Below the pieces are notes generated by a model. That model was given only the letters and a program-made list of their open reading frames with translations, did no database searches and was not told the DNA's origin. 64,000 bases of DNA, taken from assembly GCA_047967505.1 (NCBI GenBank), contig CM106539.1; one strand, written 5' to 3'. The stretch comes from Dipteris shenzhenensis (lineage: Eukaryota; Polypodiophyta; Polypodiopsida; Gleicheniales). Each line of letters begins with the position of its first letter. Position 1 is the stretch's first letter. Shown here in pieces: positions 36,044-46,167 of the stretch. The position numbers and the translations under genes are program-made.

Positions 36044-36760
36044 ATGCAACCCATCTATTATGCCAGCCGAGAGCTTACAGATGTGGAAACAAGGTATGAA
36101 GAATTGGAGCAGCAAGCTCTCTCTTCGGTGTTTTCCATCAGAAAGTTTTGCTCCTATTTATTACCTCGACCATTTTTCTTCCTTACCTCTCAGTCTGTAT
36201 TAGCATATCTAGTTCGCAAGCCTAATCCTGGGGGGAGATTTGCAAAATGGTTGTCAGAGCTTCAAGAGTTCTCTTTCTCTTTTGTCACTGAAAATACCAC
36301 TAGGTCCACTATGGCACATTTGCTCACAGGGCGGGAGGATCTAGGAGAAGAAAAGAAATGTAAGGAGAACATTAAAGATGAAAGGGATACACCACCAACA
36401 GCTTTTGTTTTGTATTTTGATGGGGCTTTTAGTCCTTCATGCCAACAAGGAGCCGGGGGGATAGTCTTGATGAATCCTGATGGTCAAGAGGTATGGGCAA
36501 GAGGACAAGAGCTTCCAGGTATCACAACTAACAATGCAGCTGAGTATAATGCTTTGATTCTTGGTTTGAGGGTTGTCTTCAAAGTCAAGTTAAAGAATTG
36601 GAAGTAAGAGGAGATTCTCAGCTTATTATAAAGCAAATGCAAGGGCATTACCAGACAAGAAGTCCTCATTTGAAGGAGCTTAATCAAAAGGCTATGGCAC
36701 TATGTAGGCAATTTGATTTTGCAAGTTTGTTCATATAAACAGAAAAGAAAATCAAAGGGC
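36044..36760 (+). pseudogene. Gypsy-2 RNase H and second (archaeal-type) RNase H
   Basis: The first part (PIYYASRELTDVETRYEELE, then FFLTSQSVLAYLV) is the usual Ty3-type RNase H, apparently degraded in its acidic residues. A second RNase H follows: FVLYFDGAFSPSCQQGAGG near 36,410 with the first Asp, NNAAEYNALILGL near 36,530 with the Glu, and RGDSQLIIKQMQGHY near 36,608 with the third Asp after a one-base frame break. This dual arrangement characterises the Tat lineage. Confidence 0.85.
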
Positions 36761-36803
36761 AGATGAGTTAGCTACTCAAGACATTGTAGTACAAGACCGG
36801 GGG

Positions 36804-38096
36804 ATGGTTTCTTTGGTAGACACTGGATGGCCAAAACTGCAAGATGTTCAGCAATATGTGGAAGAAGGCATGTTTCCTCAAGGATTAACTCCACAACAGA
36901 AGCAGAGATTGGTAAGGAAGGCTTGTCCCTATACTATTGTTGATGACATTCTTTATAAATTGGGAAAAGATAAGGTGCTCCGTCGGGTGGTCCATCCCAT
37001 GGAGACTAGGACAATCCTAGAAATGTGTCATGAATGCTCTGGTCATTTTGTTTAAGCAAGCACAGCTAGGAGAATTCTTAATGCAGGATACTTTTGGCCA
37101 CGCCTCCATAAGGATGTATATGAATGGTGTCGAAGTTGTAAAGTATGCCAAAAGTTTGGAAGGCGACAGTTGATTCCTGGGCCCTTGAAGCCTATTCCAG
37201 CATATGGACCATTTGAGAGGTGGGGGTTGGACTTTGTGGGACCACTCCCTCGCTCATCTCAGGGCAAGCATTATTTATTGGTGGCCACAGATTATGTGAC
37301 TCGATGAGCAGAGGCCAAGGCCACAGTCAATAGCAAGGCAAGCATAGTTGCAAAATTTCTCTTTGATCAAATTTGTTCACGCTTTGGTTGTCCTTTGGAA
37401 ATTCTCACTGATGGAGGAACCTCTTTTAGAAATGAACTAATTGAAGATGTGGTGCATAAGCTAAAGATAAATCATAGCATGTCCACGCCATACTATCCCC
37501 AATGTAATGGCTTGGTTGAGAAAACAAATGGATTGTTGTGCAATTCAATGGGAAAGCTTGTTGACACCAAGAAAAGGCATTGGGATAGGCCTTTGGCAGA
37601 GGTTTTATGGGCTTACAGAACCACACACAAGCTATCTATTGGGTTTACACCATTCCAACTAGTGTATGGATTAGAAGCCACTTTACCCATTGAATTGGAG
37701 ATACATAGTCTTCGCACAGCTGTTGCAAGAATAGAAGGACAGGAGGATGCCTATGCTCAATGCTTGGTATAGCGCTTGGTACAGCTAGAAGCCTTGGATG
37801 AATACAGATTACAGGCCTTACAAAACTTGGAATCTTCTCAAAGAAGGCGCAAGGCCCATTTTGACACCAAATTACGCAAGAAGAAAGATATTGCAGAAGG
37901 AGATTTGGTAATGAGATTTGATAGCCGTCTGGACAAGCGGCTAGACAAAAAGTTTATCGGCCGATGGGAGGGACCATATCGAGTCAAAAAGAAGTTCACG
38001 AATGGAACCTTTCAGCTTGAGGATGTTGATGGCATGGTGATACCCGGACGCACCAATGAGTATCGCCTTAAATTCTTCTATGCTCGACCACCTTGA
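36804..38096 (+). pseudogene. Gypsy-2 integrase
   Basis: Contains an H2C2-like zinc region (ECSGHF, later CRSCKVCQKFGR near 37,135), the core with GLDFVGPLP and ILTDGGTSFRNE, and the catalytic Glu in NGLVEKTNGLL. A basic C-terminus follows with EGDLVMRFDSRLDKRL, WEGPYRVKKKF and NEYRLKFFYARPP. Stops at about 37,055 (TAA), 37,305 (TGA, expected Trp) and 37,770 (TAG) interrupt it. No chromodomain is present, as expected for Tat. Confidence 0.92.
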
Positions 38097-38099
38097 GGG

Positions 38100-38147
38100 C
38101 TAGCAGACCCTCTCTGTACTAGAGAGGATCTGCTGGGAGGGGAAAGA
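38100..38147 (+). other. Hairpin and polypurine tract
   Basis: CCTCTCT and AGAGAGG lie about five bases apart within AGCAGA...TCTGCT (38,102-38,134), a potential hairpin. It is followed directly by the polypurine tract GGGAGGGGAAAGA that abuts the 3' LTR. Confidence 0.6.
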
Positions 38148-39099
38148 TGTGATGCCAAAAATTGATATTTTTAACTTGGCATTGATATTGTTTTTCTCTA
38201 TGTTTGATAAGGGTTTGAGTATCAAGTGATAGCCTAGCGGCCTCACTTATTTCTATTTTCTATGATATTGTATGGGATTGAGAGGATCAGTGGAATGGCT
38301 CATTGTAAATACCATAGGTATGAATTATAAATACCTTGGTATGGGGTGAGAGTTATTTGTGTATGGGATATTATGAGTTTTTTAGAAGATAGAAAGAGTG
38401 AGTCATATAAAGAGGTGGGCTCATGTCCATGTGTTCCAATAATATAAGAGAGGCCACATGCCAAGCGTGTGGAAGGCATGTGGAGGAGTGTGAAGTCAAG
38501 AGGAATCCTTCTAGAACTCCTATGTGGAATAAGGAGGATGTGGACATGTGGAAAAGAGAGGGTCCCTATGGGCTCCATGTGGGGAGACTCTTGACTTTCT
38601 CAATATTTTAAGAGTCTTGAGCATCTTTTGATGGGACACATGGCAAGAGTAGCCAAAAAGGACATGGATGGTGACATACGTGCTTATGTGGTTGATGGGG
38701 AAAAGAATCTACAGGCAGCAATTGTAAATGGGTGAAGGAGGGTGATAAAATCTTTATAAAAGGAGCCCTCCTCTCCCTTGTTCATCAATCTCTTCCACCA
38801 TTGGGCCTTATGTTGCTGTAGTTCTAGTCTCCCCAAGCCTCTTCCATGAGCCTTCTCTTCCTCTTGTAGATATTCTCTTATGTAGACTCTTGAGTCCTTC
38901 TCTCTCTAGTTTATTCTCTCTCTATGAGTAGTCTTGGAGCTTTCGCTCCCTCTTGTATGTATGAAACCTCTTCTTCTCCCTTGTGTTTGTAGTGTTGAGG
39001 TGGATTCTCACTCTATTTGTAATGAAGGTCACTTCAGGTTCTCTCTCTCTTGAGTGTCTCTTCCCTTTTCTTTCTTTCAAAGCCTTAACAGTTCTTTCT
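38148..39099 (+). repeat. Gypsy-2 3' LTR, left part
   Basis: Matches 24,668-25,595 and includes the 22 bases missing from the 5' LTR. It ends with TCT, the target duplication of the CACTA element. Confidence 0.95.
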
Positions 39100-39180
39100 C
39101 ACTACAAGGCATAGGCCATTTTCTGACGGAAATACCGACGCTTTTTACATTAAAAATTTTTTTTTTCACGGGCGCAAAGG

Positions 39181-39350
39181 TTGCTATAAAGGTCGCTAAA
39201 AGGGTCGGAAAAGGAACGTTGCTATAAATCGTCGCTATATAGTGACGCTGTTAATCGTCGCTATATAGCAACGATGCAAACGTCGCTATAAAGCGACACT
39301 ATTAATCGTCGCTATATAGTGACACTGGTAAACGTCGCTATATAGCGATG
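39181..39350. repeat. CACTA-1 left subterminal repeats
   Basis: About five near-palindromes of the form GTCGCTATATAG(C/T)GA(C/T), most with one mismatch, spaced about 27-40 bases. Such subterminal motifs bind the TNPA protein in En/Spm. Here the role is inferred. Confidence 0.85.
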
Positions 39351-39370
39351 ATTAACAGAAGTTAAAAAAA

Positions 39371-39427
39371 AGGGTTAGTGGGGCTAAACAGGGCTTCCTT
39401 TTGGCCCTATTTAGCCCCACTAATCCT
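39371..39427. repeat. Hairpin next to left subterminal repeats
   Basis: Arms 39,371-39,394 and 39,404-39,427 match at 22 of 24 positions around a nine-base loop (core TTAGTGGGGCTAAA). They are flanked by A-run and T-run, giving a strong cruciform or RNA hairpin. Confidence 0.8.
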
Positions 39428-39624
39428 TTTTTTTTTTTTGTAATTACAAAAGAAAGTTTTTTATAACAAAATTTCCCTTGCTTGCAGGGTAATACAAAAT
39501 TGTTCTTGCGAAATGATGAGGAAAAAATGCATATACATATACAACAGTGTTTGTAACAAAATTACCCTGTGAAAGGGCGATACAAAATTGCTCAAACGAG
39601 CGGATATACAAAATGCTACTACCA

Positions 39625-41180
39625 CTACTCATCCGAATCCGAATCATCTTCGTCTTGTTGGCCTGTTCCTTGGTCCTCCACACCTGCGTCTTCTCCCTCG
39701 TCCTCGGCACCTGTGTCCGATCCTTGCCCCTGTTGATCGCTCGCCTCCGATGATGGGATGCTTGAGCTTTGACCCTACGAGTGAACCATATAAATTGAAA
39801 ATTAGATTGGAACTTAAATTAAAAAGTGAGATTACAAGTAGGAGTAAACTTATACCGTGCGAGCAGCCACCTCAGCCCAATCGACTGTCGCTCCCATTGC
39901 CTCTTGCTCAATGAACCAAGGCTTTGTTCCTATCCAAAATGCGCACCGCATCTCTGCATCCGTAGGAAGACGACCCATCGCAGCGCTTGCTGTGGATCCA
40001 ATTTACGAGAGTTAGAGTTAGCTAAAGTGCATGTAATATGTAAGTAAAACAAATAGAACAATATATTAAATGGAAAGAAGTAGACTTACCACGGTTGCCT
40101 CGAACACATACCGTCCGCCTGCACCAAAGTGCAAAGTACCTATGACGTCTAGCCATCTCTTCGTAGCCCTCCTCTGACCCTCGAACATTTCGGGATGGTC
40201 CCTATGTTGCTTCTTGAAGTACTTCCAATCAGCTTTATCTACCCAGCTGGGTTTAGCCAACCCCTTTGTAATGGAAGTACGCAAGGTTGATCTACGATGC
40301 TTTAGGACCAAACCCATGCGCTCGAGCATATAATTGTCATTAAACTCCACATTTGGCGAATTAGGGTATCTTTGTTTTAACTCATCGATCACCGCTTGCT
40401 TCTTTTGGGCATCTTGATACCGCCAATCGGTATTTATGCCGCTCTTGAAGTGATGACTCATCAACCTCCTCATGGCAGCCATCACTGCTTTGCCCTTTTT
40501 GTCTTCTATTATCTCTCCGGCAGATGTGATTTGATAGGAGAGATCCCCTGATGAGTAAGGGGGACCGACGGTAGCAGAGTCTGAAGGAGTGGAAGCTGCA
40601 CGACCTCTTCCGGATCGAGGAGTAGCAGTGGGAGTAGGAGAGGGAAAGGGACTTGACTGATACTATGTCTCCGGACCAAGTGGAGACCTAAAGGAGCGTG
40701 AGTGTGCTGACTCATCTACATCTCCTAAGTCAGCACAACATGAGCCGCCCCTCCTACTCTTCCTTCCCTTGTGGGAGGCATGCGCAGGTGATGATCCCGC
40801 GGTCGAAGGGGCGCGAGGGGATGGCTGGGCAGTACGTCCACCCGTCGGTGTAGGGGAAGGAATTGTGGAGGTCCTCTGAGAGAGCAGAGAGAAGAATCTC
40901 ACTGCCTCCTCATCGCTCATCTACGCTACAAACTCGTCGGGAGTCCCGACAAAGCCATGCGTGGCTAGCAAAGGAGTTCCCCGAGGGGTAGTCGCAGTGC
41001 TACGTGGAAGAGGGGTCGGACCAGGGGTAGTCGTAGTGCTAGGACCGAGAGGAGTCGGACCAGGGGTAGTCCTCGAGGTAGTCGCCTGAGAGGAATAAAA
41101 GTCCTCTAGAGCATATAGATCATGAGCTCTCCTCCTGCGAGGCTGTCCGTACTCGTCGGATGAGCGACGTGATCCCATGT
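39625..41180 (-). pseudogene. TNPA-like gene, Ptta/En/Spm plant transposase
   Basis: Probable start at 41,178 (Met-Gly-Ser-Arg-Arg-Ser), just inside a good 3' splice site (TATGTTAG at 41,181). Exon 2 runs to a GTAAGT donor at 40,090. It holds a Pro/Thr/Ser-rich N-terminus, then a domain with WVDKADWKYFKKQHRDHPEM and RRATKRWLDVIGTLHFGAGGR, matching the Ptta/En/Spm family (Transposase_24). Further exons lie at 39,989-39,856 (KPWFIEQEAM) and 39,774-39,625, the latter an acidic Asp/Glu/Gln tail. Two in-frame TAG codons lie near 40,921 and 40,663. The phase between exons 2 and 3 is off by one base, so a small indel is likely. Confidence 0.8.
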
Positions 41181-41254
41181 CTAACATAGACACAAACACA
41201 AAAATAGAAAACAAAAAACAAACATAAGCATTCTCATAGGCATAGGCATAGGCA

Positions 41255-41460
41255 AGAAGAAAGAAGAGGGAAAGGAAAGAAGAGGGAAAGGAAAGAGGGA
41301 AAGAAGAGGGAAAGGAAAGAGGGAAAGAAGATGGAAAGGAAAGAAAAGAATGAGAATGAGGAAATAGAGAATGAGAGAAGGGGGAAATAGAGAAGGGGAA
41401 AGAGATGAGGGAAAATAGAGAAGGAGAGAAGGGGGAAATGAGAGAAGGGGGAAATAGAGA
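41255..41460. repeat. Purine-rich flank of the array
   Basis: Almost pure G/A on this strand (GGGAAAGGAAAGAA words), rising into GAGAATGAGAGAAGG units. A similar tract lies at 44,896-45,130. Confidence 0.9.
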
Positions 41461-42483
41461 ATGAGCTTATGTGGAAATAGAGAATGGGCTTATGCTTCTC
41501 TCATTCTCTATTTCCGCATAAGCTCACGCATAAGCATGAGCTTATGCAGAAACTTAAGCATAAGCTCATGCTCATGCATGAGCATAAGCATGAGCTTCTG
41601 CTTATGCTTATGCTTAAGCATAGGCATCGGAAAGAGAGAAGGAGCTTATGAGGAAATAGAGAATGAGTTTCCGCATAAGCTTCTCTCATTCTCTATTTCC
41701 GCATAAGCTCATGCATAAGCATAAGCTTATGCGGAAACTCATTCTTATGCATAAAAAGAGAGAGAGGAGCTTATGCGGAAACAGAGAAGGAGCTTATGCG
41801 GAAATAGAGAATGAGAGAAGCATAAGCTCATGCATGAGCTCATGCTTAAGTTTCCGCATAAGCTCATGCATAAGCATAAGCTCATGCTTATGCTTCTCTC
41901 ATTCTCTATTTCCGCATAAGCTCATGCTCATGCATGAGCATAAGCATGAGCTTATGCATAAGCTCATGCTCATGCGGAAAAAGAGAAGGAGCTTATGCAT
42001 AAAAAGAGAAAGAGGAGCTTATGCGGAAAAAGAGAAGGAGCTTATGCAGAAAAAGAGAATGAGAGAAGCATAAGCTTCTCTTATTCTCTATTTCCACATA
42101 AGCTTATGCGGAAACTTATGCATAAGCTCATGCTCATGCATGAGCATACGCATGAGCTTATGCTCATGCGAAAAAAGAGAAGGAGCTTATGCGGAAATAG
42201 AGAAGGAGCTTATGCTTATGCTTATGAAGGAGCTCATGCTTATGCTCATGTGGAAATAGAGAAGGAGCTCATGCTTATGCTCATGCGGAAAAAGAGAAGG
42301 AGCTTATGCATAAAAAGAGAAAGAGGAGCTTATGCGGAAAAAGAGAAGGAGCTTATGCGGAAAAAGAGAATGAGAGAAGCATAATTCTCTATTTCCGCAT
42401 AAGCTTATGCAGAAACTTACGCATAACCTCATGCTCATGCATGAGCATACGCATGAGCTTATGCTTGTGCTTATGCTTAAGTG
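41461..42483. repeat. Palindromic word array, left block
   Basis: Built from a few words: GCATAAGC/GCTTATGC, GCATGAGC/GCTCATGC, GGAAA and AGAGAA. Direct units of 23 bases (GGAGCTTATGCGGAAAAAGAG plus two bases) alternate with palindromes such as ATGCTCATGCATGAGCAT. Long open frames in Lys/Arg/Leu/Met codons cross the array in several frames and are by-products of the repeat. Confidence 0.95.
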
Positions 42484-42752
42484 TCACTCCTCTCTCTCAC
42501 TCTCTCCCTGTTGTACTTCTCCCTCTTTCCTTCCCTCAGCCAGATATTTCTCAAGGTACAGGTCAAAACCTTTCAACTTGTTGATGCTCCATCAGACTTC
42601 CTAATACTGCAGCCGAATTTATACATAATGTGTACCAAGAGCCCTCGGGGGGGTAACTATGTATAAACCCTCTATATCACGTGCATTCAAGGCCATTTTT
42701 GTGTGAAATACATCGATTGAAAGAGAGTCACGTATGATTGTGGATCATTAAG
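42484..42752 (+). pseudogene. Unique spacer with transposase exon fragment
   Basis: This 269-base segment interrupts the array. Its right part (about 42,680-42,748) matches the DUF4216-coding exon of the same element's transposase gene at 49,340-49,403; the shared run includes GAGAGTCACGTATGATTGTG. The copy has a stop and small gaps, so it is a relic. The left part is C/T-rich and unrecognised. Confidence 0.75.
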
Positions 42753-44895
42753 CATAAGCACAAGCATAAGCTCATGCGTATGCTCATGCATGAGCATGAG
42801 GTTATGCGTAAGTTTCTGCATAAGCTTATGCGGAAATAGAGACATAAGCTCATGCGGAAAAAGAGAAGGAGCTTATGCGGAAAAAGAGAAGGAGCTTATG
42901 CGGAAAAAGAGAAGGAGCTTATGCGGAAACTTACGCATAAACTCATGCTCATGCATGAGCATAAGCTCATGCTTATGCTTATGCGGAAAGAGAGAAGGAG
43001 CTTATGCGAAAATAGAGAATGAGGGAAGCATAAGCTTCTCTCATTCTCTATTTCTGCATAAGCTTATACGGAAACTTACGCATAAGCTCATGCTCATGCA
43101 TGAGCATAAGCTCATGCTTATGCTTATGCAGAAAGAGAGAAGGAGCTTATGCGGAAATAGAGAATGACAGAAGCTTCTCTCATTCTCTATTTCCGCATAA
43201 GCTTATGGGGAAACTTAAGCATAAGCTCATGCTCATGCATGAGCATAAGCATGAGCTTATGCTTATGCTTATGCTTAAGCATAAGCATAAGCATAAGCTC
43301 ATGCTTATGCTCATGCGGAAAAAGAGAAGGAGCTTATGCATAAAAAGAGAAAGAGGAGCTTATGTGGAAAAAGAGAAGGAGCTTATGCGGAAAACGAGAA
43401 TGAGAGAAGCATAAGCTTCTCTCATTCTCTATTTCCGCATAAGCTTATGCGGAAACTTACGCATAAGCTCATGCTCATGCATGAGCATACGCATGCGCTT
43501 ATGCTTATGCTTATGCTTAAGCATAAGCATAAGCATAAGCTCATGCGGAAAAAGAGAAGGAGCTTATGCGAAAATAGAGAAGGAGCTTATGCGAAAAAAG
43601 AGAAGGAGCTTATACATAAAAAGAGAAAGAGGAGCTTATGCGGAAAAAGAGAAGGAGCTTATGCGAAAAAAGAGAATGAGAGAAGCATAAGCTTCTCTCA
43701 TTCTCTATTTCCGCATAAGCTTATGCGGAAACTTACGCATAAGCTCATGCTCATGCATGAGCATAAGCTCATGCTTATGCTTATGCGGAAAGAGAGAAGG
43801 AGCTTATGCGGAAATAGAGAATGACAGAAGCTTCTCTCATTCTCTATTTCCGCATAAGCTTATGCGGAAACTTAAGCATAAGCTCATGCTCATGCATGAG
43901 CATAAGCATGAGCTTATGCTTATGCTTATGGTTAAGCATAAGCATAAGCATAAGCTCATGCTTATGCTCATGCGGAAAAAGAGAAGGAGCTTATGCATAA
44001 AAAGAGAAAGAGGAGCTTATGCGGAAAAAGAGAAGGAGCTTATACGGAAACTTACGCATAAGCTCATGCTCATGCATGAGCATACGCATGAGCTTATGCT
44101 TATGCTTATGCGGAAAGAGAGAAGGAGCTTATGCGGAAATAGAGAATGAGAGCCGCATAAGCTTCTCTCATTCTCTATTTCCGCATAAGCTTATGCGGAA
44201 ACTTAAGCATAAGCTCATGCTCATGCATGAGCATAAGCATGAGCTTATGCTTATGCAGAAAGAGAGAAGGAGCTTATGCGGAAATAGAGAATGAGAGAAG
44301 CTTCTCTCATTCTCTATTTCCGCATAAGCTTATGCGGAAACTTAAGCATAAGCTCATGCTCATGCATGAGCATAAGCTCATGCTTATGCTCATGCGGAAA
44401 AAGAGGAGGAGCTTATGCATAAAAAGAGAAAGAGGAGCTTATGCGGAAAAAGAGAAGGAGCTTATGCGAAAACTTACACATAAGCTCATGCTCATGCATG
44501 AGCATATGCATGAGCTTATGCTTATGCTTATGCTTAAGCAGAAGCTCATGCTTATGCTTATGCGGAAAGAGAGAAGGAGCTTATGTGGAAACTTAAGCAT
44601 AAGCTCATGCTTATGCTCATGCGGAAAGAGAGAAGGAGCTTATGTGGAAACTTAAGCATAAGCTCATGCTTATGCTCATGCGGAAAAAGATAAGGAGCTT
44701 ATGCGGAAATAGAGAAGGAGCTTATGCGGAAAAAGAGAAGGAGCTTATGCATAAAAAGAGAAAGAGGAGCTTATGCGGAAAAAGAGAAGGAGCTTATGCG
44801 GAAAAAGAGAAGGAGAGAAGCATATGCTTCTCTCATTCTCTTTTTCCGCATAAGCTCATGCTCATGCTAGAGCTTATGCGGAAAAAGAGCTTATG
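42753..44895. repeat. Palindromic word array, right block
   Basis: Composite units of very roughly 140-330 bases recur, each opening with CTTCTCTCATTCTCTATTTC, at about 43,032, 43,174, 43,416, 43,694, 43,832, 44,163 and 44,300. Each contains a perfect 24-bp palindrome centred on AAGCTT (for example 43,709-43,732), the palindrome ATGCTCATGCATGAGCAT and, in some units, a 44-bp perfect palindrome of GCTTAT words (near 43,497-43,540). Direct 23-base units follow. Confidence 0.95.
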
Positions 44896-45130
44896 CGAAT
44901 GAGAGAAAGGGGAAATAGAGAAGGGGGAATGAGAGAAGCATAAGCATAAGAGAATAAGAGGGAAAGGAAATAGAGAATAAGAGGGAAAGGAAAGAGAGAA
45001 GGGAAAAGAGAGAGGGGGAAAGAGAGAAGGGGGAAAGAGAGAATAAGAGAAGAGGGAAAAAAGAGAAGGGGGAAAAAGGAGAAAAAGAGAAGGGGGAAGA
45101 AGGAAAGAGAGAGAGGGGAAGAGAGGGTTC
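44896..45130. repeat. Purine-rich right flank of the array
   Basis: Nearly pure G/A (GAGAGAAGGGGGAAA words). Together with the tract at 41,255 it brackets the array symmetrically. Confidence 0.9.
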
Positions 45131-45223
45131 CTACGCCCATCACTGCAGCTAGCGCTTAAGGTGCTAGCTGTAGGCCAATGCAAATAACAAAAATATTAAA
45201 TGGAAAGAAGAGGAAGCACTTAC

Positions 45224-45320
45224 CTGTAAAAGAATGTCCCGCTCGGTGTAGTGGACTGGCCCCACAAAAGAGAGAGTATGTCTCGCTCGGTGTAGTGGAC
45301 TGGCCCTACAAAAGAGAGAA
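45224..45320 (-). repeat. Tandem duplication in TNPA-like 5' exon
   Basis: About 50 bases around (T)CTCGCTCGGTGTAGTGGACTGG(C) and CACAAAAGAGAGA occur twice in tandem at 45,234-45,320, just upstream (minus strand) of the proposed first-intron donor. Confidence 0.75.
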
Positions 45321-46167
45321 AACAACCCATTTTTTCAAATAAGATGTTAGTGGAAAGAGGAGATTACAAAAGCAACTTCTTGAAAGGAGACAAGGAAAGA
45401 GAAGATTGAGGAGACAAGGAAAGGAGGAGATTGAGGAGACAAGGAGAAAGAGAAGGAAGAGAAATACAGAAAGAAGAGGTGAGTTTTCTTTCTTTCTTTC
45501 TTGAAATCTCGTTTTTTGTTTCAATCCTTTCAAATCAAGCATGAAAACTAGTTTACAGGTTTAGCAATACAAGTAGAAACACTCACAAAACCAAAGCTAA
45601 CAAACAAACAACCTACATTGTTGAAACAAACTCACCTCTTGAAGAACTTTCTTTCAGGAAACCAAAGAGGGAAAAAGGAGAGAGAGGGAGTACAAGAGGT
45701 AGGAGAAGGGTGAGGAGTGGAAAATAGAGTGGGAGGTTGCTTTGAATAGATGGGAGGTCGTCGAAAATAGGTGGGAGGAGATTTTGGGTTGCTTACTTGA
45801 GAGATTAGGAATGGATTGAGCAAAACACCGCGCGTTTCGGCGTTTCGGGTTTTAACCCACAGCGTCGCTATATAGCGACGCTTATTCGTCGCTATATAGC
45901 GACGCAATAGAGCATCGCTATATAGCGATGCTTACTGTTTATTTTTTTCATATGGCCTCCAGTGAAGCTCAAACATGCTATGCTTATAATTGTCAATATC
46001 TCCTCTTACTATATAGCCTTACTATATAGGATTTTTTGTTTCAATCCTTACTATATAGCGACGTCATTCTTTTTATATGGCCTCAAGAGAAGCTCAAATT
46101 AAACATGCTATGCTTATAATTGTCAATATCTCCTCTTCATGCTTATGTTGTGATTTTATAAGTGTAG
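45321..46167. promoter_or_regulatory. Divergent promoter region of CACTA-1
   Basis: Between the two genes lie purine-rich DNA (45,350-45,480), unrecognised sequence, and at 45,863-45,931 three copies of the subterminal palindrome, two of them perfect 18-mers. Two copies of a segment with TATGGCCTC, AAGCTCAAA and CATGCTATGCTTATAATTGT start at 45,951 and 46,076, each preceded by ACTATATAG-like sequence. The transposase ATG is at 46,168. Confidence 0.6.
45863..45931. repeat. Internal cluster of the subterminal palindrome
   Basis: CGTCGCTATATAGCGACG at 45,863-45,880 and again at 45,887-45,904, plus CATCGCTATATAGCGATG near 45,913-45,930. A half copy follows at about 46,050. This is the same motif as at both element ends. 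Confidence 0.95.

Larger units (their letters stand above)
41181..45223 (-). other. Probable 4-kb first intron of the TNPA-like gene
   Basis: On the minus strand a strong donor (ACAG then GTAAGTGCTT) lies at 45,223 and the acceptor TATGTTAG at 41,181. No ATG-started coding exon fits upstream of 45,224, so the upstream exon would be untranslated. The intron would contain the whole palindromic array and both purine-rich flanks. This is inferred from splice-site quality and from the reading frame starting just after the acceptor. Confidence 0.5.

Noticed and set aside
41461-44895. Many Lys/Arg/Leu/Met-rich ORFs of 60-160 codons
   Set aside because: They overlap in several frames and simply translate the palindromic word array, which happens to lack stops. 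No start context, domain or codon signal supports coding.
41255-45130. CRISPR-like array
   Set aside because: The repeats are contiguous and interleaved palindromes without regular unique spacers, in a plant transposon.
44833-45183. Minus-strand Phe/Leu/Ser-rich ORF resembling membrane segments
   Set aside because: It is the complement of a purine-only tract. Hydrophobicity comes from CTT, TTC and CTC codons.
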